Assembly: GCA_919901855.1 (NCBI GenBank)
Contig: CAKKQC010000079.1
Coordinates: forward strand, 1-44,549
DNA length: 44,549 nucleotides
Direction: 5' to 3'
Origin: a bacterium
GTDB taxonomy: Bacteria > Oederibacteriota > CAKKQC01
The notes under the pieces were generated by a model. The model was not told where the DNA came from. It worked only from the letters and a program-made list of their open reading frames with translations, and did no database searches. Below are positions 1 through 8,697 of the stretch, in pieces. Positions within the stretch are counted from its first letter, which is position 1, and each line of letters opens with the position of its first letter. Position numbers and translations under genes: made by a program.

Positions 1-1
1 G

Positions 2-373
2 GGGCGATGGTGCTCCGGCACCTCAGGAAGCGGAAGTACTTACGTGACCCCTACACGCACCCACGTCCGGGCGGAGGCGTCCACGATCGACGCCGCCAAT
101 GCCGTGACCCTGCCGAACGGGACCTACATGCCCGCGCTCAAGACCCGGTGGGCCGAGACCGACGTCGAGCTCCCAGCCAAGTCCACGGTCATCATCGCGG
201 GGCTGATCCAGACCGAGGACGTCCGGATCATGACCGGCCTCCCCGTGCTCATGGACCTGCCGCTCCTGGGCTGGCTCTTCCGCCACACGCGGGACGAGAA
301 GATCGAGACCGAACTCGTGATCTTCGTGACCCCGAGCTTCGCGACCGCGCAGGCGGGGACGGCGGGCTCGTGA
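2..373 (+). CDS. Secretin C-terminal fragment (CpaC/RcpA-like, Tad pilus)
   Basis: This is the last 123 codons of a gene whose start lies before the window; the frame is open from base 2. The readable part contains the late secretin-domain signature: VELPAKSTVIIAGLIQ followed by TGLPVLMDLPLLGWLFR and the closing strand ETELVIFVTP. In the family these residues form the outer-membrane ring of type II secretion or pilus secretins. The next gene is a CpaE-CpaF fusion that overlaps it by four bases (GTGA at 370-373), so a Tad/Flp pilus secretin (CpaC/RcpA) is the best reading. A type II secretion secretin cannot be excluded because the N-terminal domains are missing. Confidence 0.8.
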   Translation, partial: GRWCSGTSGSGSTYVTPTRTHVRAEASTIDAANAVTLPNGTYMPALKTRWAETDVELPAKSTVIIAGLIQTEDVRIMTGLPVLMDLPLLGWLFRHTRDEKIETELVIFVTPSFATAQAGTAGS

Positions 374-2382
374 GCGACGGCCCCTCCGCGGGACGCGTCG
401 TCACCGTCGTCGGCGCCAAGGGCGGCGTGGGCACGACCGCGGTCGCGGCGGCGCTGGGCGCGGCGCTCGCGAAGAAGGCCGACGTCCTCCTCGTGACCAT
501 GCCGGGACCGGGCGAGGACCTGAGCCTCTGGTTCGCGGCAGCCTCGGTTCCGGGTGGGAGCCTGGCGGACCTCCAGGGGAGTCTCGCGTCGCTGACCCCG
601 GAGCTGCTCGAGTCGTCCACGCGGCCCGCCGGACCGCGGCTGCGCCTCCTCACGCCCGGGGGCGGGACCTGGTCCGCGGCCGACATGAAGGCCCTGCTGC
701 GCCTCGCGCGGGCGAGGTTCCCGTGGGTCGTCGTCGACGCCGGGGCGTGGCGGGGCGGGGAGCCCGAGGGCCCGCTCGCGGGGGCGGTGGGCGAAGCCGC
801 GCTCGCGCTGATCGTGGTCACGCCCGACCCGCTCGCGATCCGCCGGGCCCGCGCGCTGGGCGAGGCCCTCCGGTTGTCGGGCCGGCCCGTGCGGGCCCTC
901 ATGAACCGCGCGGCGGCGGGAGGCGCGCGCGGTCGCGACGCGGCGGCCCTGGACGGGCTTCCCGTGCTCGGCACGCTGGCGGAGGCGGCCGAGTTCGCGG
1001 AGGCCATGCTCCGGGGCGAGCCCGTGGGCTGGGGGGCCGCGAAGTCGCCGGCGGCCGGGGAGGTGGGCCGGGTCGCGGACGCGCTGGCCGAGTATGCACC
1101 TGCCGCTACGGACGCAGTGGCAGCCGTTTCTGCGGACGCAGAAACGGCCGGTGACGCGTTCCGGACCCCGGCCTTCCGGGCGCTCAAGCGGACCCTCCAC
1201 GCGAAGTTCCTGGAGCGGATGCGCGAGCGTCCGGGGCTGGTCGCCGAACCCGCGCGCGTCCAGGCCGAACTGGCCGATCTTCTCGCGGCCGAGGGCGTGC
1301 CCGATCTCACGGCCGGCTTCCGGGATCGCCTGCTCAAGGAACTGGCCGACGGCGTCCTGGGGCTGGGCTCGCTCCAGGACCTCCTCGACGACCCCGAGGT
1401 CTCGGAGGTCATGGTAAACGGGCCCGACGAGATCTACGTGGAACGGCGGGGCAAGCTGTCGCGGGTCCAGCGGTCGCTCGACGGCGAAGCCGAACTCCGG
1501 GGGCTGATCGAGCGCATCGTCGCCCCTTTGGGGCGGAGGATCGACGAGGCGTCGCCGCTCGTGGACGCCAGGCTCAGCGACGGGTCGCGGGTCAACGCGA
1601 TCATCCCGCCGCTCGCGCTCAAGGGGTCGAGCCTCACGATCCGGAAGTTCATGAAGCGGCGGATGACGATCGACGAGCTGGTCGCGAACGGGAGCCTGAC
1701 CGCGCCCGCCGCGGCGTTCCTCCGCGCCTGCGTCGGGGGCCGGATGAACTGCCTGATCTCCGGCGGGACCGGCTCGGGCAAGACCACGCTCCTGAACATC
1801 CTGGCGTCGTTCATCGGACCCGACGAGCGGATCGTCACGATCGAGGACGCCGCCGAGCTCAAGCTCCCGCAGGATCATGTCGTCTCGCTCGAGTCGCGGC
1901 CGGCGAACCTGGAGGGGAAGGGCGCGGTCACGATCCGGGACCTCGTCCGGAACGCGCTCCGGATGCGTCCCGACCGCATCGTAGTCGGCGAGTGCCGCGG
2001 GGGCGAGTCGCTCGACATGCTCCAGGCGATGAACACGGGCCACGACGGCTCGCTCTCGACCCTGCACGCGAACACGCCCCGGGACGCGATGGCGCGGCTC
2101 GAGACCATGGTGCTGATGGCGGGCATGGACCTGCCCCTGCGCGCGATCCGGGAGCAGGCGTCCAGCGCCATCGACCTCATCGTCCAGATCGCGCGCCAGC
2201 GCGACGGCGGCCGCCGCGTGACCCAGATCACGGAAGTCTGCGGGATGGAGGGCGAGGTCTTCCGGCTCCAGGACATCTTCGTCCGCCGGGGCGAAGGGCC
2301 GCTCGAGTCCGCGGGGCTCGTGCCCCGGCTCGCCGAGAAGCTCGCCGAGCGCGGCCACCCCCTGCCACCCGGCGTGTTCTGA
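370..2382 (+). CDS. CpaE-CpaF fusion: MinD/ParA-like ATPase joined to Tad pilus secretion ATPase
   Basis: The chosen start is the GTG at 370, which overlaps the secretin stop; the open frame before it is only shadow. Residues 1 to about 245 are a ParA/MinD-type ATPase with a deviant Walker A motif (GAKGGVGTT at 15-23), like CpaE but without its receiver domain. After an Ala-rich linker (about 245-265), residues to 670 form a CpaF/TadA-type ATPase: EVSEVMVNGPDEIYVER, Walker A GGTGSGKTT near 465, Walker B RPDRIVVGE near 533 and the His box STLHANTPRDAM. CpaE localises Tad machinery and CpaF powers pilus assembly; they are normally separate proteins. TadB and TadC, which usually follow CpaF, are absent here. 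The linker carries a 26-bp palindrome at 1123-1148. Confidence 0.85.
   Translation: MSDGPSAGRVVTVVGAKGGVGTTAVAAALGAALAKKADVLLVTMPGPGEDLSLWFAAASVPGGSLADLQGSLASLTPELLESSTRPAGPRLRLLTPGGGTWSAADMKALLRLARARFPWVVVDAGAWRGGEPEGPLAGAVGEAALALIVVTPDPLAIRRARALGEALRLSGRPVRALMNRAAAGGARGRDAAALDGLPVLGTLAEAAEFAEAMLRGEPVGWGAAKSPAAGEVGRVADALAEYAPAATDAVAAVSADAETAGDAFRTPAFRALKRTLHAKFLERMRERPGLVAEPARVQAELADLLAAEGVPDLTAGFRDRLLKELADGVLGLGSLQDLLDDPEVSEVMVNGPDEIYVERRGKLSRVQRSLDGEAELRGLIERIVAPLGRRIDEASPLVDARLSDGSRVNAIIPPLALKGSSLTIRKFMKRRMTIDELVANGSLTAPAAAFLRACVGGRMNCLISGGTGSGKTTLLNILASFIGPDERIVTIEDAAELKLPQDHVVSLESRPANLEGKGAVTIRDLVRNALRMRPDRIVVGECRGGESLDMLQAMNTGHDGSLSTLHANTPRDAMARLETMVLMAGMDLPLRAIREQASSAIDLIVQIARQRDGGRRVTQITEVCGMEGEVFRLQDIFVRRGEGPLESAGLVPRLAEKLAERGHPLPPGVF
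1123..1148. repeat. 26-bp in-frame palindromic element, copy 1
   Basis: A perfect inverted repeat with 12-bp arms (first arm GCCGTTTCTGCG) and a GA spacer. It sits in the linker of the CpaE-CpaF fusion and is read as AVSADAETA. A second palindrome of equal length and the same layout lies at 33145-33170. Confidence 0.7.
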
Positions 2383-2417
2383 CAAGAGAGACGACAGTTG
2401 TGTCATAATATATGACA
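2379..2417 (+). promoter_or_regulatory. Promoter with palindromic operator of the toxin-antitoxin-like pair
   Basis: A perfect palindrome occupies 2401-2417 (arm TGTCATA, spacer ATA, second arm TATGACA). It covers a CATAAT box at 2404-2409 and ends on the A of the ATG at 2417. A weak -35 (CTGACA, 2379-2384) lies 19 bp upstream. A second short inverted repeat (GACA at 2393-2396 with TGTC at 2401-2404) abuts it. The ATG follows the box by 7 bases, so the transcript is probably leaderless. The arrangement fits autorepression by the HTH protein; that is inference. Confidence 0.55.
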
Positions 2418-2953
2418 TGAGAACCGTGCTCGAGTCCCTCCCCGGCGGGTCGTGGACCGTCCGCCGCTACGACGACGCGGGAGGACTGGTGGAGGAGGTG
2501 TCGCGGGCCATCCCCGTCTCCGAACTTTGCCGGAGGCTCGGGAAGTCGAGGCGCCAGGTCTACCGGTACCTGACGCAGGGGTGGTTGCAGTCCTCCGGCA
2601 AGTACCTGGGGGAATGGCTGGTGAGGGAGCAGGGCATCGAGTGGCTGGCCCGTGGCGCACGGGTCAGGTTCCGGCCGATCCCGAGGTCCGCTCAGACCCT
2701 GTTCCCCGAGTACCGGCTTGCGCGCCTTCACCCCTTCCACGACGGGTCGCTGATCATCCCGCGGATCATGGAGCAGGGGGGGCGCGAGGAGCTGATGTGG
2801 ATGATGCGGCAGTACGATTCGCGCGCGCTCAGACGCTGGCTGGCGGCGGAGGGCTGGAAGCTGACTCCGCGCGCCGCAAGGTTCTGGTCATGGTGGTTTC
2901 GGGTGCCGCCCCCTCCGCCGCGGCGCCTGCCGGCCGCCGGGGGGAAGGCATGA
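2417..2953 (+). CDS. HTH protein with DUF6922-like C-terminus, putative antitoxin
   Basis: 178 residues. A helix-turn-helix segment (VSELCRRLGKSRRQVYRYL, about 33-51) suggests DNA binding. The second half (LFPEYRLARLHPFHDGSLII, then EELMWMMRQYD and LTPRAARFWSWWF) follows the pattern I know from DUF6922 proteins, which are often found beside AbiEii nucleotidyltransferases. The stop overlaps the next start by four bases (ATGA, 2950-2953), so the two are translationally coupled. A palindrome over its own promoter is a likely binding site. This is not the canonical AbiEi antitoxin; the antitoxin role is inferred from position and partner. The tail is rich in proline. Confidence 0.6.
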   Translation: MRTVLESLPGGSWTVRRYDDAGGLVEEVSRAIPVSELCRRLGKSRRQVYRYLTQGWLQSSGKYLGEWLVREQGIEWLARGARVRFRPIPRSAQTLFPEYRLARLHPFHDGSLIIPRIMEQGGREELMWMMRQYDSRALRRWLAAEGWKLTPRAARFWSWWFRVPPPPPRRLPAAGGKA

Positions 2954-3612
2954 AGCTTCACTGGAACCGTCTCGGCCGGGCCCGCCGCTCGTTCCTCCTG
3001 GAGGTCGCGGCACAACCGGTGGTGAGGCGGTTCACGCTCGCCGGCGGGAGCGGCCTGGCCCTGCTGGCCGACCACCGCAACTCCGAGGATTTCGACTTCT
3101 TCGTCGAGTCACCCGCGCTCAGGCTTCCCGACATGCAGCCGCTGAAACGGTTCCTCGGGGGCCGGCCGGGTTTCCGCATCAGGGCCGAGGAGCCGGGAAC
3201 CCTGCACCTCGATGCGGAGGGCGTGCATATGAGCTACCTTGCGACTCCGTACTCCGCAATGAGGCCGCCGGTGCGCGCCGGGGGCCTCGTGATCGCGCAT
3301 CCGGTCGAGATCGGGCTCATGAAGCTCTCGGCGATCGTGTCGCGGGGGGCGCGCAAGGACTTCATCGATCTGGCGTGCGTCCTCGACCGCTGGGCGTCCC
3401 TGAAGATCCTGCTTGGGCTCGCCCGCAAGAAGTACGCCTCGTCGGGCGACTTCGTGGCGATCGTCCAGCGGCCGCTCGTCTACTTCGCGGAGGCGGACGC
3501 GGAACCCGATCCCGATTGCCTCGACCCGCGCTACGCCTGGAACCGGGTCAAGGACCGGATCGAGAAGGAGGCGCGCACGGCCCTGTCCTCCTTCGTCCCG
3601 CCGCCCCGGTGA
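2950..3612 (+). CDS. Nucleotidyltransferase, AbiEii/AbiGii toxin-like family
   Basis: 220 residues from the ATG at 2950. The nucleotidyltransferase signature is clear near the N-terminus: LAGGSGLALLADHRNSEDFDFF (GGSxLxxxxxHRxSxDxDFF), with the paired acidic residues expected to bind metal and nucleotide. IGLMKLSAIVSRGARKDFIDL is the second conserved block of the family (K..A...R...KD..D). AbiEii-type proteins act as toxins in type IV toxin-antitoxin and abortive-infection systems by transferring nucleotides to RNA. Coupling to the HTH gene just upstream supports a toxin-antitoxin module, though some members are stand-alone enzymes of unknown role. Confidence 0.75.
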   Translation: MKLHWNRLGRARRSFLLEVAAQPVVRRFTLAGGSGLALLADHRNSEDFDFFVESPALRLPDMQPLKRFLGGRPGFRIRAEEPGTLHLDAEGVHMSYLATPYSAMRPPVRAGGLVIAHPVEIGLMKLSAIVSRGARKDFIDLACVLDRWASLKILLGLARKKYASSGDFVAIVQRPLVYFAEADAEPDPDCLDPRYAWNRVKDRIEKEARTALSSFVPPPR

Positions 3613-3691
3613 TACGCGCGGCATGGAGGGCGAGGCATGTCGGCTCGCTGTGGGCCTCAATGTCCCGGACGCCTTAGTCACCGGCCCGCAA

Positions 3692-3708
3692 AAGGCTCTC
3701 GCAGCCTT
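3692..3708 (+). terminator. Possible weak hairpin between the toxin gene and the surface-protein operon
   Basis: AAGGCT and AGCCTT form a 6-bp stem with loop CTCGC, followed only by TTGTGT rather than a run of T. It is the only terminator-like structure I see in the 3613-3739 gap. Confidence 0.25.
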
Positions 3709-3739
3709 GTGTCGACAATGGAATAGCGCCGGGCCGTCT

Positions 3740-3768
3740 TTGACCCCGCCCTGCCCTGCGCGCATAAT
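3740..3768 (+). promoter_or_regulatory. Promoter of the DUF11 surface-protein operon
   Basis: TTGACC at 3740-3745 and CATAAT at 3763-3768 are separated by exactly 17 bp, a strong match to a housekeeping sigma-70 promoter. The ATG at 3775 lies where transcription should start and no ribosome binding site precedes it, so the message is probably leaderless. Confidence 0.7.
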
Positions 3769-3774
3769 CTGTGA

Positions 3775-6700
3775 ATGGCAGTGACTGACGGCAAGGGGTC
3801 CCAACCGGCTCATTCCGCCCGATCATCGGCAAGCGGTCTTGTGACGGTGGCGGCCTTGATCTTGAGCATGACGCGGGGGATCGCTGCCGCCGGTTGCATC
3901 GAGGACATGTACGCAACATCCGTTTCCCCCTTCAAGGATTTCGTTTCCGTGTTTCCGAATTGGTACCACGCACCCGTAGCGTCCTTCCAGATCATGGACT
4001 GCGGGGAGGTTTCGTGCCCTGGGGCGAATCCCATCGTCGGCGTCACGATCGTGAACTACGGCACGGCTTCCGGCGGGGCCACGGGAGATATCACGGGCGT
4101 TTCCTTCAGGATTACGTGCAACACGAGCGACTCAGGCGACCGGCCCATGACATTCGCCGGCGTCTGGACGATCGGGACCGGAACCTATCCGGCTTGGACC
4201 TGGTCGGGATCCTACACCTGGGCGGTGGACTCGTGCGATGCCAAGTCCGGATGTTCCTGCGCCCCGAACTTCTACGTCTATGCCGACATCCACTCATGCG
4301 CGACGGACGGCGCGACCATCGCACTGGGGCCGTCGTACAACGATATCCAGATGATTGGCGGCATCACCGACACGTGGGCCTGCTCGGCGCCTTGGGCCAT
4401 CCTGCCTTCCCCGGACAAGACGATCAACGCGGCGGTGGTCCGGGCTTCTTCGGATACCGCGGCGCCGGGCGACACGGTCACCTACACCATCTTCTACGGA
4501 CGCCGGGGCAGCAGCGCGATCAACCCGATCACGATCGTGGAGACGTTACCCACGTACACACATTATGTAGCGGGAAGCGGGATCCCTGTTCCGGATGTGG
4601 GGTGGGATCCCAACACCGGTCCTCCCGCCGCGCTGAAGTGGACCGTGCCGGGGCCCTTCTCTCCGGGGGGGGGCGCGACCGGACAGATCACGTTCCAGGC
4701 GACTGTGGATTGGGGTAACGGCGAGTCCTTCGAGCCGGGATCGGGTGATGTGGCCGCCCCCGAGGGCATACGGCTCGACAGCCGTGCGCAAGTCTCGTGG
4801 ACCGGTGCGTCGTGCTCCGGCGCCGTGAGCAACCAGGCGCAGGCCACGGTCAGGCGGTTCCTCATGTGGATGGTCGGAGACAACGACGTCCTGTTCTCGC
4901 CCTCGTACGGCCAACAGGCCGACGAGATGATCTACACGATCTTTCTCAAGAATGTCTCGTCGACCAAGACGTGGTGGGACGTCCGGATCTGGGACACGGT
5001 ACCGTTCAGCCTGGATGCTTGGTGCCCGGGATGCGGGCTCGAGGACCCGTGTCAGGGGTGGACGATGACGCCGTCCGGTTGCGCCGCGGCAACGCCCGGA
5101 AAGAACGTCGTGGCCGGGAACACGATACTGACGTGGAAACTCGACATGCCGCCGCAGTTCACGATGACGGTGCGTTGGAAGGCGAAAGTTAAGTCCATTG
5201 CCGTGGCCGGATCCACCGCGATCAACTCCGTGTCCGTCCTGGAGATGGGCCGAACCGGGATCGTCGCCGGTACGGGCCGGTCGACGATCCCGTCCAGGTT
5301 TGCCCACCTCTCCTCCATCATTCTGCCCACGAGCTACGTCAGCTATATGGCATTTGGCGGATCGAATTGGATTCAGCCGGATCTGAACGGCGTCGGCGAC
5401 GCCCTTGTGATGTTCCCGCTGAACAAGAAGACCCAGTTCGAGCTTCGAGCCATTTCTTATGAGGGAGCCGGATGGGCCACCAGCGGGGGCACCAGCGACT
5501 CCATCGGATGCCTGATCGGCGACTGCCTCGGGGGTTTCCCGGGCAGCGCCGGCCCCTGTCCGTCCATAGCCATCGGGACGGGAGCCGGCAGTCTCGCAGG
5601 ATGCAAGGCCGAGAGGATCCCGGCCCGGTACGAGCGCCCGACCATGACCGCCGTCCCATACCAGAATGTATACAAGGTCACTTCGAACTCGCCGATCAAC
5701 TGGCAATCGCAGCCGGGGTTCGGCGTCCAGTGCGGGGACTTCACGATGTACGCGCCCTCGACTACTCTGACATATGTCGGCCTCATGCATTACTATTGGA
5801 AGAACTCATACCACGCATCGTTTCTGAATTCGGGTACAGGGATGTTCTTCATGAGTACAGGCAAGGACGCCTATGGGACTTTCGACTCGACCATGCCGAC
5901 CACGGTGCATGTCTTCCGTTTCAACTACACGACACTGGCCTGGGACTACCAGAAGAGCTACGAGCTTGCGGGGGAGAGCGCTGCGTGCGACTCACACACC
6001 CTCCTCGGTGAGGAGGGTCCCTACCGCAGTATTTCGTCGCAAACCCAGCTCATCGTGTGGCAGGGCTATCAGGCGCTGAGCACTCTGGGATGCGGGTGTC
6101 CCTGCTACGACAACAGCGGGCCCATGCCGACGCGCGAGACCGGCAATGCGGTTTCCCAGGTCGGATCCGGAACCTTCTACGGAGTGATGCAGGGCTATGG
6201 GAATGAGACCAAGGTCTCGCTGGGCAATGTCGGAACGGCTGACGCCTCGTACAGGGTCTCCCTCTACGTGCCCGACGACCAGTCGGGACCGGCTGAGGTC
6301 CCACTGTATATGCGCGGAAGGTCCGGGAGCTGGCAGGTGCAGGGCGTGGCGACGGTGCCGCAGGGACTCATGGCCGCGCTTAACCCGCAGATCTACGGTG
6401 TGGACGGCAGCCTGTTCAATGCGCCCAGCACGGCTGCGTTCAAGGTGGAGCTTCTCGGAGGGGGGCCGATCCAGGTAATCCATGGCGCGCGCGTCTTTAC
6501 GGGATGGGGCGGCGGAGCGGTGCTCAATGCCTCTGACGGTCAGCAGACCGGGAGTGATTTCTGGTTGCACACGACCTACACCGACGGCACCTCCGGCGCA
6601 TCACCCGAGACCTACGCGGTGGACGTATTCTGCCCCGCCAAGGGAACGGCGATCCGGTGCGTGGACGACGTCGGCCTGTCCACCACGTATACGACCACGG

Positions 6701-7554
6701 GACCGGATCAGTGCATTTCTTTCATTGGATTTGCCAATCCCGTCCGCAAGAGGAACGTCCGGGTAACGAGGGTCGGAGGCTCGGGAAACGTGATTGCCCA
6801 ATACATGAATGCGGGGCCTGACAAGGGGTTCACGGCGCCGTTCCTTCCGGTCGGGACCTACTATTCCTTCGTTACTCCGCCGGTGGTCTACGTGGGCCAG
6901 AGTTTCTGGATCACGGTCGTGATCATGGATCAATCCGGATCGACCAAGACTGACTACTGCGGAACGACGAGCTTCACGTCCACCGATCCGTCGGCCAAGA
7001 TCGAGGGCTCGGCCATGGAGAGCTTCAACTTCACGTGGTCCAGCGTCAGTGCCTGCAATGCGGCGCCGAACGAGAACGGCGTCAAGCTGTTCCTGAATCT
7101 GACGTTGACCAGGCTTGGGATGCAATCCATCGTCGCGAACGACTTGTTGGATGGGTCGATCACCGGGCTGGGTGTCGTCAGCGTGGTCGGGGTGAACGTG
7201 CAGTACGAAGGCTCCCCGCGGCTCACGATCGCCGCCAGTTCGGACACCGTGCAGTTCAAGGTTTGCTGGAGCAACTACTCTGCGGCGAGCGCCTTCACGT
7301 TCGTGATGACGGATGCTGTTCCGGTTGGCATGACGTTCGTCCCCGAGGCGGGGTCCTCGGCCCTGATGTGTGGAGGGAATTGGGGTGGGGCGGGAGCGGT
7401 GGCCTATTCGACCCTGGCGTCTGCGACCATGCCGCTCGCGGCGTCGTTCAGTACGGGGAACCCCGTGGCGGGGACGCGGTGGCTGAGGTGGACGGCGCCG
7501 GTCGTGGGAGTGCGGACGACCGGCTGTGCGTGTTTCCGCGTTACGGTGAACTAG
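3775..7554 (+). CDS. Large secreted Cys-rich protein with DUF11-like domains, first gene of surface operon
   Basis: 1259 residues. A Sec signal peptide covers about 1-38 (hydrophobic VTVAALILSM, likely cut near GIAAA). Residues about 215-360 and 360-510 look like DUF11-type beta-sandwich domains (PGDTVTYTIFYG and ADEMIYTIFLKNVS, each followed by DTVP/ETLP-type strands). About 520-1130 is a long Gly/Ser/Cys-rich beta region I cannot assign. The last 120 residues (from 1139) are another DUF11-like domain, VCWSNYSAASAFTFVMTDAVP to RWLRWTAPVVG, matching the single-domain paralogs encoded next. Many cysteines suggest disulfides outside the cytoplasm. The ATG at 3775 is preferred because it coincides with the predicted transcription start; GTG at 3781 is an alternative. 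Confidence 0.7.
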   Translation: MAVTDGKGSQPAHSARSSASGLVTVAALILSMTRGIAAAGCIEDMYATSVSPFKDFVSVFPNWYHAPVASFQIMDCGEVSCPGANPIVGVTIVNYGTASGGATGDITGVSFRITCNTSDSGDRPMTFAGVWTIGTGTYPAWTWSGSYTWAVDSCDAKSGCSCAPNFYVYADIHSCATDGATIALGPSYNDIQMIGGITDTWACSAPWAILPSPDKTINAAVVRASSDTAAPGDTVTYTIFYGRRGSSAINPITIVETLPTYTHYVAGSGIPVPDVGWDPNTGPPAALKWTVPGPFSPGGGATGQITFQATVDWGNGESFEPGSGDVAAPEGIRLDSRAQVSWTGASCSGAVSNQAQATVRRFLMWMVGDNDVLFSPSYGQQADEMIYTIFLKNVSSTKTWWDVRIWDTVPFSLDAWCPGCGLEDPCQGWTMTPSGCAAATPGKNVVAGNTILTWKLDMPPQFTMTVRWKAKVKSIAVAGSTAINSVSVLEMGRTGIVAGTGRSTIPSRFAHLSSIILPTSYVSYMAFGGSNWIQPDLNGVGDALVMFPLNKKTQFELRAISYEGAGWATSGGTSDSIGCLIGDCLGGFPGSAGPCPSIAIGTGAGSLAGCKAERIPARYERPTMTAVPYQNVYKVTSNSPINWQSQPGFGVQCGDFTMYAPSTTLTYVGLMHYYWKNSYHASFLNSGTGMFFMSTGKDAYGTFDSTMPTTVHVFRFNYTTLAWDYQKSYELAGESAACDSHTLLGEEGPYRSISSQTQLIVWQGYQALSTLGCGCPCYDNSGPMPTRETGNAVSQVGSGTFYGVMQGYGNETKVSLGNVGTADASYRVSLYVPDDQSGPAEVPLYMRGRSGSWQVQGVATVPQGLMAALNPQIYGVDGSLFNAPSTAAFKVELLGGGPIQVIHGARVFTGWGGGAVLNASDGQQTGSDFWLHTTYTDGTSGASPETYAVDVFCPAKGTAIRCVDDVGLSTTYTTTGPDQCISFIGFANPVRKRNVRVTRVGGSGNVIAQYMNAGPDKGFTAPFLPVGTYYSFVTPPVVYVGQSFWITVVIMDQSGSTKTDYCGTTSFTSTDPSAKIEGSAMESFNFTWSSVSACNAAPNENGVKLFLNLTLTRLGMQSIVANDLLDGSITGLGVVSVVGVNVQYEGSPRLTIAASSDTVQFKVCWSNYSAASAFTFVMTDAVPVGMTFVPEAGSSALMCGGNWGGAGAVAYSTLASATMPLAASFSTGNPVAGTRWLRWTAPVVGVRTTGCACFRVTVN

Positions 7555-7582
7555 TTTGGTTGCCAGGGGGAGGTGGATGGGA

Positions 7583-8107
7583 ATGGCTTGTAGGGCGGTG
7601 GTGATTGCGGCCTTGGCGTTCGTGTTCGGGGCCGGAAGGGCCGGGGCGTTTCTGGAAACGGGTACGCTGTTGACCAATGCTGCGTCCGCGACCTATTCGG
7701 GCGGTGGTCAGGGAGCCAGCGTCAGTTTCTCGGCCACGATGAAGGTCCTGCTGGCCAATCCGTCGTTGTTTCTCTGGAAGGCCACGACGCCGACGATCGT
7801 GACATCGGTGGGCGGGTACGTGACGAACACCATATCGTTCTCGAACGGGGGGGCCAACACCGCGTTTATCGTTACGATCAACGACAAGCTTCCGAACGGG
7901 GCGGGTTGCTGGTTCATGCAACAGGTGGACGCGTGGTCGGGATCGGGAGTCCCCGCGGCGTCGTGGTCGGGGAACAACACGTCGTGGGCGGCCGGGGCGC
8001 CCCCGGTGGGCCAGACGTCCGCGACATCGATATTCCTGAGGTGGATCGTGCCAAGCCTCGGCGTCGGCGTGAGCGGGGTGATCACGTTCGTGGTGTCGTT
8101 CGGATGA
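7583..8107 (+). CDS. Small secreted DUF11-like protein, array member 1
   Basis: 174 residues. This is the only array member with its own ribosome binding site (GGGGGAGG at 7566-7573); the ATG at 7583 is 9 bases from it, and the in-frame ATG at 7577 is a close alternative. The signal peptide ends near GAGRAGA. The mature protein begins FLETGTLLTNAASATY, the N-terminal block shared by the array, followed by the domain core KATTPTIVTSVGG, TNTISFSNGG and the DKLP turn, and a closing RWIVPSLGVG strand. It carries one mature cysteine. The 28-base gap to the preceding gene suggests the same transcript. Confidence 0.7.
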   Translation: MACRAVVIAALAFVFGAGRAGAFLETGTLLTNAASATYSGGGQGASVSFSATMKVLLANPSLFLWKATTPTIVTSVGGYVTNTISFSNGGANTAFIVTINDKLPNGAGCWFMQQVDAWSGSGVPAASWSGNNTSWAAGAPPVGQTSATSIFLRWIVPSLGVGVSGVITFVVSFG

Positions 8108-8697
8108 GGATGCGGTGGCTGGCAGTCGTGCCGGTCGCGATCCTGGCGGCCCCAGCGCCGTTGGCGGCTTCAGTGACCTCGGGGATGCTCCTGACGAACT
8201 TCGTCTCCGCGACTTTCTCGCTTCCGGGCGGATCGGGCGTAAGCTCTTCGGGTCCCGGCGTGTCCATGATCAACATCCCGAACAGCGCATCCACCTGGGT
8301 GTTGGTAACCGACTCGCCCCAGCTCTGCATGAAGGGCTGGAAGGTCGCCCTCGGCGATCCCAACGGGACACGGCTTTCTGACCCGCCGAGCGTGTACCCG
8401 GGGGACCTCCTCTGTTTCGAGATCGGGTTCTCGAACTGCGGCGGGCTCACGATGTGGTCGGTGACCTTGAACGACGCGCTTCCGGCGAACGTCGTGAAGG
8501 CGCCCGCCATGCCGGGCAACGTCTGGGTTCAGGGGGGGTACTCGAGCATTTCCGTCTCTTGGGCGACCAGCCTCGGCGGACCCTGGTACTCCTCCTCCGA
8601 TGCGGGGCAGGCCGCTCCGATGCATATCCGATGGATCCTGGGCAAAGTGGGTATGAACCAGACCGGGTATGTCCGGTATTGCGTAACGGTTCTGTGA
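8104..8697 (+). CDS. Small secreted DUF11-like protein, array member 2
   Basis: 197 residues, starting at the ATG that overlaps the previous stop (ATGA, 8104-8107). The signal peptide (MRMRWLAVVPVAILAAPAP) ends at LAA. The shared N-terminal block reads SGMLLTNFVSATFS. It is the most divergent member: the usual K-T-x-T-P-T run is replaced by a longer KGWKVALGDPNG stretch, but PGDLLCFEIGFSN, LNDALPANV, RWILGKVG and the terminal VTVL strand remain. Four mature cysteines. Function unknown. Confidence 0.65.
   Translation: MRMRWLAVVPVAILAAPAPLAASVTSGMLLTNFVSATFSLPGGSGVSSSGPGVSMINIPNSASTWVLVTDSPQLCMKGWKVALGDPNGTRLSDPPSVYPGDLLCFEIGFSNCGGLTMWSVTLNDALPANVVKAPAMPGNVWVQGGYSSISVSWATSLGGPWYSSSDAGQAAPMHIRWILGKVGMNQTGYVRYCVTVL

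Noticed and set aside
7-369. N-terminal extension of the CpaE-CpaF frame beginning MVLRHLRKRK
   Set aside because: It overlaps the secretin C-terminus out of frame, and the GTG at 370 gives a normal ParA-type N-terminus.
124-2418. Long minus-strand open frame opposite the CpaE-CpaF gene
   Set aside because: It is Arg/Pro-rich with no recognisable motif and lies antisense to a clear ATPase gene; G+C-rich DNA gives many such shadows.
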